Assembly (NCBI RefSeq): GCF_024054565.1
Contig: NZ_JAMXLR010000006.1
Coordinates: 62,001 to 126,000, forward strand
From: Aeoliella straminimaris
GTDB lineage: Bacteria; Planctomycetota; Planctomycetia; Pirellulales; Lacipirellulaceae
Length of the DNA stretch: 64,000 nucleotides
Direction: 5' to 3'
Shown: one piece after another, positions 1-8,336 of the stretch
How the letters are laid out: every line of letters starts with the position of its first letter
How positions within the stretch are numbered: the stretch's first letter is position 1
Translations under genes and position numbers: made by a program
The notes under the pieces: generated by a model
What the model saw: the letters and a program-made list of their open reading frames with translations, nothing else
The model's database searches: none
Told to the model about the DNA's origin: nothing

Positions 1-563
1 ACAGCCCCATGGCCTGCAACGCCACGGACATCTACCGCGAGTTCTCGGTGGATCACGACCTGTCCGAGGGCGATCTGTGCGGCGACCGTCCCGTGCTCGG
101 CGGGCCGGCCGTGCATTTGTGTCGCTCGGTCGACGAGTCGAAGGCGCTCAACCACATCGAGGGGCCGGCCGTTATTATTTCCTCCAGCGGCATGATGACC
201 GCCGGGCGGATCGTGCATCACTTGAAGCGGCGGCTGCCCGAGAAGAAAAACACCATCGTGCTGGGCGGCTACATGGCCGTCGGCACCCGCGGTCGGGCGA
301 TCGAGGAAGGAGCCCCCACAATCCGCATGCACGGCATGGACGTCCCTGTACACGCGGCGGTGGAAAAAGTGCCCGGTCTTAGCGGTCACGCCGATCGTAG
401 CGGCCTATTGCGCTGGCTGTCGCACATCGAACAGCCGCCCAAACAGGTGTTTTTGACGCACGGCGAGCCCGACTCGGCCGAGGCGCTGGCCAAAACGCTA
501 GCAAAAGATCGCGGGTGGAAAGTGACAGTGCCCGATCTGGGCGAATCGCATACGCTAGGTTAG
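1..563 (+). CDS. MBL-fold / beta-CASP RNA-processing nuclease, C-terminal part
   Basis: This is the 3' end of a gene whose start lies before the window; the frame is open back to the first bases. The visible 180 or so residues match the second half of a metallo-beta-lactamase / beta-CASP exonuclease of the bacterial YSH1/CPSF type. The stretch IISSSGMMTAGR followed by a strongly basic/hydrophobic segment is the beta-CASP hallmark, and LSGHADRSGLLRWL with FLTHGEP near the end is the RMMBL zinc-binding tail (the two His ligands are visible). Such enzymes process or degrade RNA in the cytoplasm. The N-terminal HxHxDH metal site cannot be seen because it is off the window. Confidence 0.85.
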   Translation, partial: SPMACNATDIYREFSVDHDLSEGDLCGDRPVLGGPAVHLCRSVDESKALNHIEGPAVIISSSGMMTAGRIVHHLKRRLPEKKNTIVLGGYMAVGTRGRAIEEGAPTIRMHGMDVPVHAAVEKVPGLSGHADRSGLLRWLSHIEQPPKQVFLTHGEPDSAEALAKTLAKDRGWKVTVPDLGESHTLG

Positions 564-686
564 ATAGGGCGCGAAGTTCGCCCCCCCATGGAGCCATCGG
601 CCATCCTCACGCAGCGAGAACCCTGCGAGCGGGTGGCGGAGACCGCTTCCGACCTACGTATAACTGCCAAACCACTCGTATCCCCC

Positions 687-1577
687 ATGCCCAAGCCCGC
701 ACCCGACGAATTCACCCTGGATGCCCATCGCGAGGACCTCGAAGAGGCCGTGGAGCGTAACCGGCAGGCAATCCTCCGCTCGCCCAGCTACAAGCTGGCC
801 GAGTACGACGTCGACTTTCTAAAGCGGTCGGAGCAACGCCCGGTGCGGATGCAGCTCGAGCTGCAGAAGACCGAACAACTGCTGCGCGACCACAAGATCG
901 AATCGACGGTCGTCGTATTCGGGGGGACGCAGATCGTGCCCAAGGAAGAAGCCGAGGAGCGGGTGGCGGCTGCGAAGCTCGATCTGTCCGAAGCGCCCGA
1001 CGACGAACGCCTGCAACGTACGCTGGCCCGGGCAGAGGCGCAAATGGCCAAGAGCTATTACTACGACCATGCCCGAGAATTCGCCAAGCTGGTCTCCGGC
1101 GTCTGCCAGACCGATGGCAAGTGCGAGTTCGTGGTCACCACAGGTGGCGGCCCGGGCATCATGGAAGCCGCCAACCGGGGGGCGTTCGAAGTGGGCGCCA
1201 AAAACGTGGGCCTGAACATCGAATTGCCCCACGAGCAGGAGCCCAATCCTTACATCACGCCGGAGCTGTGCTTCCAGTTTCACTATTTTGCCATGCGGAA
1301 GTTCCATTTCATCCTCCGCGCCGCGGCGTTGGTGGTTTTCCCCGGTGGCTATGGCACGCTCGACGAGTTGTTCAACACGCTGTGCCTGCGTCAGACAGGC
1401 CGTATGCAGGCAATTCCCATCATCTTATACGGACGCAAGTATTGGGAGTCGGTTATTAACTTTCAGACGCTGGCCGACGAAGGGGTGATTGCCGACGAGC
1501 ATATGGACCTGATCTCGTTCGCCGAAACGCCGCAGGAAGCCTGGCAACTAATAGCCGACTTCCATGGCGTCAAATAG
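687..1577 (+). CDS. LOG family protein (TIGR00730-type nucleotide phosphoribohydrolase-like)
   Basis: The protein has the two LOG-family signatures, GGGPGIMEAANRGA and, further on, FPGGYGTLDELF (the PGGxGTxxE motif that binds and hydrolyses nucleotide monophosphates in cytokinin-activating enzymes). Family members were once called lysine decarboxylases, which is misleading. An in-frame ATG at 588 would add 33 residues of low conservation; I prefer ATG 687 because it begins a plausible acidic helix and leaves about 296 residues. Neither start has a convincing ribosome-binding site. The N-terminal 130 residues are an extension beyond the usual 180-200 residue family core, as in the longer bacterial LOG proteins. 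The true physiological substrate is unknown. Confidence 0.85.
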   Translation: MPKPAPDEFTLDAHREDLEEAVERNRQAILRSPSYKLAEYDVDFLKRSEQRPVRMQLELQKTEQLLRDHKIESTVVVFGGTQIVPKEEAEERVAAAKLDLSEAPDDERLQRTLARAEAQMAKSYYYDHAREFAKLVSGVCQTDGKCEFVVTTGGGPGIMEAANRGAFEVGAKNVGLNIELPHEQEPNPYITPELCFQFHYFAMRKFHFILRAAALVVFPGGYGTLDELFNTLCLRQTGRMQAIPIILYGRKYWESVINFQTLADEGVIADEHMDLISFAETPQEAWQLIADFHGVK

Positions 1578-2003
1578 CGCAGCAGATCCTGCCGGCTCGC
1601 ATCACCGGCATGCTGGCACTGCTGTCCATGGTCGGAGGAATGCCGTGGATGTGGTCCTCCAAATGTCCGCTTTCGACTTTTGGCTTACCTGTTTCGCTTT
1701 TGGGCTGCTTTCGCATTCGGAGTGTGATATTCCGCAGCGGTCATATTGACCGTTTTCGCTTGCTTCTTGTCGCCGAATCGGAATACTAAGGAATTAACCA
1801 TCCAGCTCGGCGGTTCGAGTCTGGCAGAGAACAGGTTCTTTGTGACGATTCCCAGGGCAAGGCGGCTCTCCCCCACCATTTAGCAATGCTCGGCAAGCAG
1901 GAATGCCAGGCGATGCTCCTACCGACTGGTTTGCAACGCGGCCCGACAGTGCCATGCACTGACGCCAGGTCATCCGCGGCAACCGTCTCCACAGGTGAGT
2001 TGT
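1578..2003. other. intergenic region, no gene recognised
   Basis: About 425 bases between the LOG-family gene and the thioredoxin gene. Both strands have only short, low-complexity reading frames with arginine-rich shadow translations. I see no tRNA, strong hairpin terminator or obvious promoter. The end (1993-2003) carries the AGGTGAG ribosome-binding site of the next gene. Confidence 0.5.
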
Positions 2004-3215
2004 ATGAATGCCACAAGGTCAGGCTTGTTGCAGTTGACTTCTTCCGCGCTGCTGCTGGGTACATGCATGGTGCTGCCCTGCCCCTCGATGGCCGAAGAAC
2101 AGGACACCCAGGCGAAGGCGAAAGCCAGTAGCGATCCCTACAAAGTTCCCGATGGCGACGTCGACCGGATGATGCGCTACCTGCGTACCGGCAAGCAGAA
2201 GATGGACCCCAAGACCGTGCCTGACGCGCAACGGATGTTCTGGGCGCTCGACAAGGCGGCCGAGCGAGTGTTCCGTTCGCCCGACGCAACGGTCGACCAG
2301 CGTCTGAAAGTGGCGCGGTACCGCACGTTCGACTACCTGCGATCGCTGCAGGTGCTGAATGCCGATGGTGCGACCAAGAAGCTCAACACATTTCTCGACG
2401 AAGCGGCGAACGATTCGGTGCCCGAAATTCAAGCCTTCGCCAAGCTGACGAAGTTCGGACAACGCATGGAACAATGGCCACGCATGCAGCCACAGGACCG
2501 CGAGAAACTGATTGCCGAAGTGCAAGAAGGCGTGAGTGGCGACGACGCCCAAGGGGCGGACGTGGCCGTGCTATTGATGCTGGCCGACACGGTGGCGCAG
2601 ACTCCCGAATCAGGGCGCGTGGTCGAAGTGATTCGTGGTGCGTTGCCACAGCTGGCCGACAACCCCGACCCAGGTGTTGCCCGACGCGTGCAGCGGCTCG
2701 AAGGCGTGGTGCGGCGGCTCGACTTGCCTGGCAACCCACTGGAAGTCGAAGGCACTTTGCTCGATGGCGAACAGGTCGACTGGCAGTCGTACCGAGGCAA
2801 GGTGGTGCTGGTTGATTTCTGGGCCACGCAATGCCCGCCTTGCATCAAGGAATTGCCCAACGTGAAGGAAGCCTACCGCACGTATCACGATAAGGGCTTC
2901 GAAGTGCTGGGCATCTGCCTCGACTCGGATAAGGAGGCCGTCGAGCGGTTCCTCAAAGCGCACAAGGTACCCTGGCAGACTCTGTTCCATCACGAGCTGG
3001 GCGAGGAGGCCACGTGGTGGGAGCATCCCATGGCCAACAAGTACGCCATCAACGCTATTCCGCGCGCCTTCCTGGTCGACCGAGAAGGGAATGTCGTGCA
3101 CATGAATGCCCTGGGTGCCGAGCTCGACAAGGCGCTCGACGCCCTGCTGGGGCCCGGTGAAACCAGCTCGGCCGCCGTGCCCGCCACCGAAAGCACAGCC
3201 CAGATCGAGCCATAA
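2004..3215 (+). CDS. TlpA/ResA-like thiol-disulfide oxidoreductase, exported
   Basis: About 403 residues. It starts with a signal peptide ending around SMAEEQ. Residues 30-245 are a helical region with no recognised domain, and the C-terminal 150 residues are a thioredoxin fold of the AhpC/TSA-Redoxin type. The active site is WATQCPPC with cysteines at about 277 and 280, a variant of the usual WCxxC. The segment AINAIPRAFLVDREG supplies the cis-proline loop. Expected role: reducing or exchanging disulfides of exported proteins. I chose ATG 2004 over GTG 1995 because AGGTGAG lies six bases before it. The long N-terminal domain is common in planctomycete TlpA proteins, but its role is unknown to me. 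Confidence 0.85.
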   Translation: MNATRSGLLQLTSSALLLGTCMVLPCPSMAEEQDTQAKAKASSDPYKVPDGDVDRMMRYLRTGKQKMDPKTVPDAQRMFWALDKAAERVFRSPDATVDQRLKVARYRTFDYLRSLQVLNADGATKKLNTFLDEAANDSVPEIQAFAKLTKFGQRMEQWPRMQPQDREKLIAEVQEGVSGDDAQGADVAVLLMLADTVAQTPESGRVVEVIRGALPQLADNPDPGVARRVQRLEGVVRRLDLPGNPLEVEGTLLDGEQVDWQSYRGKVVLVDFWATQCPPCIKELPNVKEAYRTYHDKGFEVLGICLDSDKEAVERFLKAHKVPWQTLFHHELGEEATWWEHPMANKYAINAIPRAFLVDREGNVVHMNALGAELDKALDALLGPGETSSAAVPATESTAQIEP

Positions 3216-3276
3216 GGCCGCCGCCAGCAGCGGACTTCGCCTCGCTTTTAAAGGACTCGGGCCCTAGAATGGGGCG

Positions 3277-4389
3277 ATGAACTTTACGCCGCTACGCTCC
3301 CCGGTCCCGCTCTTTATTCCTCGGCTGGTGATTTGCGCACTGGTGGCCAGTCACGCGGGTTGCAGCCAGGGCCAATCGCCTGGCGAGTCGCCGTCGCGCA
3401 GCAAGCCGGCCGCCAACCAGGTAGCGGTCAAGCAGCCCGCCTCGGTGACGCCGCGGAACGGTTCGCGCGAGAATCCGCTGAGCGCCACCCGGGCGATGAG
3501 TTACCTGGAGCAGATCTGCAAGTTGGGCCAACGCCCCAGCGGCAGCACCGGCATGATTCGCCAGCAGTCGATGCTGCAGAAGTTCTTCGAGAAGCATGGC
3601 GCGAAGGTCTCCCGCCAGGAGTTCTTCGTCGATCACCCCCTGACCGGCCGCCGAACGCCCTGTGCGAACCTGGTGATTGAGTGGAATCCCGAAGCCAAAG
3701 AGCGGGTGCTGCTGTGTGCCCACTACGACACGCGACCGCTGCCCGATCGCGACCCAGATCCCAGGGCGCGTCGCGAAGGCGTGTTCATCGGTGCAAACGA
3801 TGGCGCCAGCGGGGTGGCCGTGCTAATGGAGCTGGCACATCAACTGGAGCAGGCCAACCTGAACATTGGCGTCGACATGGTGCTGTTCGATGCCGAAGAA
3901 CTGGTGTTCGAGGACTACCGCGGCCAGCGCGGCGACTACTTCGAAGGCAGCACGTACTTCGCCCGGCAGTACCGTGAAAACCCTCCCCAGCATCGCTACA
4001 AATGGGGCGTGCTGATGGACATGGTGGGTGACAAAAAACTCGAACTGATGCAGGAGAAATTCAGCATGACCTGGCCCGATACCAGGCCGCTGGTGCTCGA
4101 CATCTGGAACACGGCCGCGCGACTGGGGGTGAAGGAATTTGTTCCTCGCACCAAACGTGGACGCGACCAGGGCTTCATTCGCGACGATCACGTTCCGCTA
4201 CGCAACATCGCCCGCATTCCCACCTGCGACATCATCGACGCCGATTACCCGGACGCCCCCTTCGGCGCGGCGGGCAGTTACTGGCACACCGAACAGGACC
4301 TACCCAAACACTGCTCGGGCGAGTCGCTCGCCAAGGTGGGCTGGGTGGTGCTCGAGTGGCTCAAGTCGGTGGAACCCGGTAGTAAGTAA
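3277..4389 (+). CDS. M28 family peptidase / glutaminyl-peptide cyclotransferase-like lipoprotein
   Basis: 370 residues with an N-terminal hydrophobic segment that ends in SHAGC, so Cys29 is a possible lipid attachment site (a weak lipobox). The catalytic domain shows M28 zinc-site motifs: CAHYDTRP (His149), GANDGASG (Asp175), LFDAEELV (Glu207/208). Near the end DDHVPL and GSYWHTEQD resemble glutaminyl cyclases more than aminopeptidases. Two outcomes are possible: cyclisation of N-terminal glutamine, or removal of N-terminal residues from exported peptides. The gene sits 61 bases after the thioredoxin gene on the same strand, and both products are predicted to work outside the cytoplasm. Confidence 0.8.
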   Translation: MNFTPLRSPVPLFIPRLVICALVASHAGCSQGQSPGESPSRSKPAANQVAVKQPASVTPRNGSRENPLSATRAMSYLEQICKLGQRPSGSTGMIRQQSMLQKFFEKHGAKVSRQEFFVDHPLTGRRTPCANLVIEWNPEAKERVLLCAHYDTRPLPDRDPDPRARREGVFIGANDGASGVAVLMELAHQLEQANLNIGVDMVLFDAEELVFEDYRGQRGDYFEGSTYFARQYRENPPQHRYKWGVLMDMVGDKKLELMQEKFSMTWPDTRPLVLDIWNTAARLGVKEFVPRTKRGRDQGFIRDDHVPLRNIARIPTCDIIDADYPDAPFGAAGSYWHTEQDLPKHCSGESLAKVGWVVLEWLKSVEPGSK

Positions 4390-4506
4390 GCGGAGGCGGG
4401 CCGCCGTCGGCTCACCTCCATCGGGGAAGCATGCCACTTGTCGATTCCTGTCAGGGCACATCGCAAGCCGAAAGCCGACGCTACTTCGCATTTCTCACTC
4501 CACACC

Positions 4507-4908
4507 ATGGCCTACCTTCCTTTCATCGCCCTGGCATTGCTGGCCCTTTCGGGACTGCTGATCGATGCGCACCGGCGGACCTGGAATGCGGTGGCCGAAG
4601 ACTCCGAGCTGGACGAGCGGGACCGACGGGCTGCGCGGGCCCAGTACCTGCGGCGGTTGCGGGCCAGTGGCACCATTGGCGTGCTGGGGGCCCTGTTAAT
4701 TCTCCGCCCACTGGTGCCGGCCGAGCCGTTGTGGTTTACACTGTATCTTCTGTTGCTCGTATTGCTCTGTGCGTGGATGCTGATGCTGGCCCTGGTGGAT
4801 GGGTTCGCCAACGCCTTGCGTGTCCGCCGAGCTCGCCAGCAAACCGAGTCGCTGGAAGCCAAGCTGGAGCGAGAACTGCGGGCGGCCCGCGATCGATTAG
4901 ACGATTGA
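4507..4908 (+). CDS. small membrane protein, unknown function
   Basis: About 133 residues from ATG 4507. A first membrane segment (AYLPFIALALLALSGLLI) is followed by a charged linker, then two closely spaced membrane segments (roughly residues 57-100), and an Arg/Glu-rich helical tail likely to form a coiled coil. I do not recognise a family. An upstream TTG at 4438 is possible but would put charged residues before the membrane segment. It is followed after about 40 bases by another membrane protein in the same direction, which suggests co-transcription. Confidence 0.6.
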   Translation: MAYLPFIALALLALSGLLIDAHRRTWNAVAEDSELDERDRRAARAQYLRRLRASGTIGVLGALLILRPLVPAEPLWFTLYLLLLVLLCAWMLMLALVDGFANALRVRRARQQTESLEAKLERELRAARDRLDD

Positions 4909-4949
4909 GCCCCCCTACCCCCGTTCACCCCAAGCCCGCCCGAACACTG

Positions 4950-5615
4950 TTGGATCCTGTACGCTACACCATCGCCATCGTCCCGCTGGCCGCCTATCTG
5001 GCGGTGCTCGGTTTGGTGAATTGCCGTCGCCGTCCGCTGGTCACCAGCGGCGCTAGCGAAATAGCCGCCCTGGGTATTGGCCTGGTGGGCCTGGTTTTTG
5101 TAGGGCCGATCGAGCTGTTTCGGCCCGAGCTGGCCACCGTGCAGTTTCTCAACTACGTCTGGTTTGTACTGCTGGCGTTCTACCTGCTGTGGGTGGTGCT
5201 GGCAGCCATGATCACCCGGCCGCGGCTGGTGATTTACAACATGACACCCGAGGAATTGCGGCCGCTGCTCTCCGATGCGGCTGGCACCGTGGACGCGACG
5301 TTCCGCTGGGCGGGCGACTGCCTGGTGCTGCCCAAGCTGGGGGTGCAGCTTTACGTCGACGGATTTCCACTCATGCGAAACACCTCGCTGGCGTCCAGCG
5401 GCCCGCGGCAAAGCCTCGAGGGCTGGCACCGCTTGGCCCGACAGCTTCGCGCCAACTTGCGTTCAGCCGTGGTGCGCCCTCACCCGCCAGGCGTATCGCT
5501 GGTGGTGCTGGCCGTGCTACTGATTGCTAGCTGCGAGCTGCAACTGGCCCGCCACAGCGACCAAATCGCCGAGTCGGTGGCCGAGATCCTGGCCTTTGGC
5601 TGGCAGCGAAGTTAG
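4950..5615 (+). CDS. membrane protein of unknown function
   Basis: The coding-like part of this frame begins near 4940, just after the preceding gene. The most reasonable start is TTG 4950, since no ATG or GTG lies close by; the call of the start is uncertain. The 221 residues have three membrane segments in the first 100 residues (YTIAIVPLAAYLAVLGLV is the first), a soluble middle region of about 90 residues, and a final membrane segment (VSLVVLAVLLIASC). The soluble part sits after YNMTPEELRPLL. No family recognised. Confidence 0.5.
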   Translation: MDPVRYTIAIVPLAAYLAVLGLVNCRRRPLVTSGASEIAALGIGLVGLVFVGPIELFRPELATVQFLNYVWFVLLAFYLLWVVLAAMITRPRLVIYNMTPEELRPLLSDAAGTVDATFRWAGDCLVLPKLGVQLYVDGFPLMRNTSLASSGPRQSLEGWHRLARQLRANLRSAVVRPHPPGVSLVVLAVLLIASCELQLARHSDQIAESVAEILAFGWQRS

Positions 5616-5625
5616 CTAGTACCCG

Positions 5626-5943
5626 CTAAGACGGCGCTGGCTGGTCGTCTCCGACCCGAAATCGCACCCGAAAGGCGTGATAGCCGGCGGCCAGCTTTTC
5701 GCCGTAGATGCTCCTGAGCTCTGTTTTCAGCGTCTCGGCATCGGCAAATCCATCGGGCACGGCATCCTCGTCGCGCAACTGGTCGACTGCCACCTGCTCG
5801 ACCGAGAGAATGCGGATCGGCCCAATGCCCGGTATATAGCTCCGCTGCCCGTCGCGCATCATGCGGTGCTTCCACAGCCGGATGGTCTGTGTCTTCTGGC
5901 CGCTGCGGATAGCCTCAAGGAACTTTTTCTTGAATAGTAGCAT
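5626..5943 (-). CDS. ASCH domain protein
   Basis: 105 residues. The N-terminus FKKKFLEAIRSGQKTQTIR carries the ASCH pattern of a basic helix followed by GxKTxTIR, where the lysine and threonine face the putative RNA- or nucleotide-binding cleft. ASCH proteins are PUA-like folds; characterised members include RNA-binding cofactors and N4-acetylcytidine amidohydrolases. It overlaps no other gene and converges on the preceding plus-strand membrane protein gene. Substrate not predictable from sequence. Confidence 0.75.
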   Translation of the reverse strand: MLLFKKKFLEAIRSGQKTQTIRLWKHRMMRDGQRSYIPGIGPIRILSVEQVAVDQLRDEDAVPDGFADAETLKTELRSIYGEKLAAGYHAFRVRFRVGDDQPAPS

Positions 5944-6082
5944 TGCCCCATCTTACCCAAGTCCAGGGCTCAGCGAGCCGATAAGGAATATTCCAGGGCC
6001 GACTGGCACGCACCGCGAGCCAGGTGGCCACGCCCCTCAGGCGAAAGACTTGGCGTAAGATGGTAAAACCAGGGGGCGTCCC

Positions 6083-6110
6083 TTGAAAGGCCTCGCGCAA
6101 GGCATATAAT
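6083..6110 (+). promoter_or_regulatory. sigma-70 type promoter of tRNA-Gly
   Basis: TTGAAA (6083-6088), 16-base spacer, perfect TATAAT (6105-6110), about 69 bases before the mature tRNA 5' end. The 5' leader would be removed by RNase P. Confidence 0.75.
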
Positions 6111-6178
6111 CTGAGGTTCGGCAGTGGCGAGACTGCCCGCCCCTGGCGGAATTGGCCTCGCAACCGCCGGGAAACGAT

Positions 6179-6251
6179 GCGGCTGTAGCTCAGTTGGTAG
6201 AGCATCACGTTGCCAACGTGATTGTCGTCGGTTCGAATCCGATCAGCCGCT
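6179..6251 (+). tRNA. tRNA-Gly (GCC anticodon)
   Basis: A complete cloverleaf can be drawn by hand: acceptor 6179-6185 paired with 6244-6250 (seven Watson-Crick pairs), D stem GCTC/GAGC, anticodon stem TCACG/CGTGA with loop TTGCCAA (anticodon GCC, 6212-6214), T stem GTCGG/CCGAT with loop TTCGAAT, discriminator T6251. The 3' CCA is not encoded, so it must be added by the CCA-adding enzyme. Confidence 0.97.
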
Positions 6252-6253
6252 CT

Positions 6254-6565
6254 TGAGTCAGGTCAAATCGAGGGTTCAGAGTGCAGTGCGTCGAAGCGCT
6301 TTGGTGATTTAGAGCTTCGCAAAGCACCGCCCTCCGAAAGCTCGCTTGACGAAGAACTTGTGCCCTCGCGTGTCGCGTTTGACAGTTGTGATGGGCGATT
6401 TTCCCCAACGAGCGGCCCGCGCTTCCTTTTTAATCCAAGGGGTGCGGGCCGTTGCAGTTTATGTACGCGGAAGTACACAAGGCGACAGTTCGAGGCCTCT
6501 GCTAGGCCGCCAGTGCACCCTGTGCACCGACCCCCGTCGCCCAGCCAGGAGAAAGGTGACTTTCC
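6254..6565 (+). other. tRNA-Gly to tig intergenic region / tig leader
   Basis: No gene is visible. It holds an 8-bp inverted repeat, CGGCCCGC at 6413-6420 and GCGGGCCG at 6444-6451, with a 23-base loop that contains a T-run. It could be a weak terminator for the tRNA transcript or a leader structure of tig. A strong ribosome-binding site (AGGAGAAAGGTGAC) precedes the tig start. Confidence 0.4.
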
Positions 6566-8047
6566 ATGTCCGACGAAACCAATGCCCCCAACGACGACGC
6601 CGGCGTTGCTGCCGAAGAGACTCCGTCTCTCGACCTGATTGTGAACGTCACGTCGCCCTCGGCATGCGAGCGGCACGTCACCGTGACGGTATCTCGCGCC
6701 GACATCGATCGCTACTTCGACGATGCCTTCAGCGAGTTGGTGCCCACGGCCAGCGTGCCCGGCTTCCGTGTAGGCCGCGCGCCACGCAAGCTGGTGGAAG
6801 GCCGCTTCAAGAAGGAAGTGTCCGATCAAGTGAAGGGCAACCTGCTGATGGACTGCCTGGAGAAGATCGGCGAGGACAAGCACTTTGCCGCGATTAGCGA
6901 GCCGGAAATCGACCTCGAGGCCGTCGAAATTCCCGAAACGGGCCCCATGACCTTCGAGTTCGACATCGAAGTGCGTCCCGAATTCGAGATGCCCAAGTGG
7001 AAGGGCCTGTCGATCACCCGGCCCACTCGCGAATTCACCGACGAGGACGTGGCCGAGCAGCTCGAGAACATGCTGACCCGCTACGCCCAATTGGTGCCCA
7101 CCAAGGAAGCCGCCAAGACGGGCGACTACGTCACGTTGAACGTGAAGACCACGCTCGATGGCAAGCTGGTCGAACAGGAAGAAGAAGTGGTGGCTCGCAT
7201 CCGGCCGACCCTCAGCTTCACCGACACCACGCTGGAAGGTTTCGACAAGTTGATGGATGGCGCCAAGGCGGGCGACAAAAAGACCGCTAAGGTCGAACTG
7301 TCCGAAGGTGCCCCCAACGAAGAACTGGCTGGCAAGACGCTCGACGTCGAGTTCGAGGTGCTGGAAGTCAAAGTACTGAAGCTGCCCGAGCTGGACGAAG
7401 ACTTCCTGCAGGAACTGGGCAACTTCGAAAACGAGGACGCCCTGCGTGACGCCATCCGCCAGAACCTGGAACGTCAGCTCGAGTACCGCCAGCAGCAAAA
7501 GTCCCGCGAGCAAATCACCTCGCTGTTGGTCGAATCGGCCGACTGGGAGCTGCCCCCCGGCTTGCTCAAACGGCAGAGCGCTCGCGAACTGGAACGGGCC
7601 ACCATGGAGCTTCGCCGCAGCGGTTTTGGCGAGGCCGAAATTCGCGCCCGCGAGAATCAGCTCCGCCAGAACAGCAGCGCCAACACGGCCACGGCCCTGA
7701 AGGAGCACTTCATCCTCGAGCGGATCGCCGAAGAAGAAGACATCGACGCTGCCGAGGGCGATTACGAGCAGGAAATCTTCCTGATGGCCATGCAGAGTGG
7801 CGAGTCGCCTCGCCGGGTGCGGGCCCAGCTCGAGAAACGCGGCCTGATGGACGTGCTGCGAAACCAGATCGTCGAGCGGAAGGTGCTCGAGCTCGTGCAG
7901 AACGAGGCCAAGTTCGAAGACGAGCCCTACACGCCCGAGAAGAACGAGGTCGAGGCCATCCACATGGCAGCCGGCGGACCGGGCGATATGCCCGAAGCCA
8001 GCGAGAAGGAAAAAGCGGCTGAGGAAGCCGAAGCGGCCGACGAATAG
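6566..8047 (+). CDS. tig: trigger factor (ribosome-associated chaperone, peptidyl-prolyl isomerase)
   Basis: 493 residues. The ribosome-docking signature is VPGFRVGRAPRKLV (residues 64-77), followed by the PPIase domain (around residues 175-270, starting at TGDYVTLNV) and a long helical C-terminal substrate-cradling domain. An N-terminal 20-residue acidic extension and an acid/alanine-rich tail make it longer than the usual 430-450 residues. It meets nascent chains at the ribosome exit. It lies directly before two clpP genes, the common tig-clpP order in bacteria, so folding and degradation genes are grouped. Start supported by a strong AGGAGAAAGG site. Confidence 0.96.
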   Translation: MSDETNAPNDDAGVAAEETPSLDLIVNVTSPSACERHVTVTVSRADIDRYFDDAFSELVPTASVPGFRVGRAPRKLVEGRFKKEVSDQVKGNLLMDCLEKIGEDKHFAAISEPEIDLEAVEIPETGPMTFEFDIEVRPEFEMPKWKGLSITRPTREFTDEDVAEQLENMLTRYAQLVPTKEAAKTGDYVTLNVKTTLDGKLVEQEEEVVARIRPTLSFTDTTLEGFDKLMDGAKAGDKKTAKVELSEGAPNEELAGKTLDVEFEVLEVKVLKLPELDEDFLQELGNFENEDALRDAIRQNLERQLEYRQQQKSREQITSLLVESADWELPPGLLKRQSARELERATMELRRSGFGEAEIRARENQLRQNSSANTATALKEHFILERIAEEEDIDAAEGDYEQEIFLMAMQSGESPRRVRAQLEKRGLMDVLRNQIVERKVLELVQNEAKFEDEPYTPEKNEVEAIHMAAGGPGDMPEASEKEKAAEEAEAADE

Positions 8048-8103
8048 GAACGTCGCGCCCGCCCGGCGACCCGACGGCGGGCGAATGTCCCGCGATCCAA
8101 TCC

Positions 8104-8149
8104 CAATGACCAATGGCGCCATCTCCTCGGGAAGGTCCATTGGTCATTG
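8104..8149. repeat. 13-bp perfect inverted repeat between tig and clpP1
   Basis: CAATGACCAATGG (8104-8116) and its exact reverse complement (8137-8149) flank a 20-base loop. There is no T-run after it, so it is not a standard intrinsic terminator. It may be a leader/processing hairpin or a remnant of a dispersed intergenic repeat. Confidence 0.6.
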
Positions 8150-8290
8150 TGCATTCGTAAGCGGCCCCTCGCCCCCCCCGTTCTGCCCTATCCCCAACTG
8201 CGGAGTTTGGGGTAAGTTGGAGATGACTTCCCGGGTGAGTGCGCGTACACTTCCTAGGTGCACTCAGTGGCCTGCGGTCGCTCGTCCCAC

Positions 8291-8318
8291 CTGACAATCC
8301 TGCTGTTTAACATATAAC
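8291..8318 (+). promoter_or_regulatory. possible clpP1 promoter
   Basis: CTGACA (8291-8296), 16-base spacer, TATAAC (8313-8318), less than 20 bases before the start codon, with AAAGGA as ribosome-binding site. Would give clpP1 its own transcript with a very short leader. Confidence 0.4.
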
Positions 8319-8336
8319 TCGCATAAAGGACTGGCG

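Noticed and set aside
4431..4949. Long 5' extension of the membrane protein ending at 5615
   Set aside because: Overlaps the small membrane protein gene in another frame and has shadow-like composition.
8053..8090. Hairpin CGCCCGCC/GGCGGGCG after tig as a terminator
   Set aside because: No T-run and a 12-base loop; not enough to call a terminator.
6263..8140. 625-residue minus-strand ORF opposite trigger factor
   Set aside because: Shadow of tig: antisense frame of a GC-rich gene, no domain, tig is certain.
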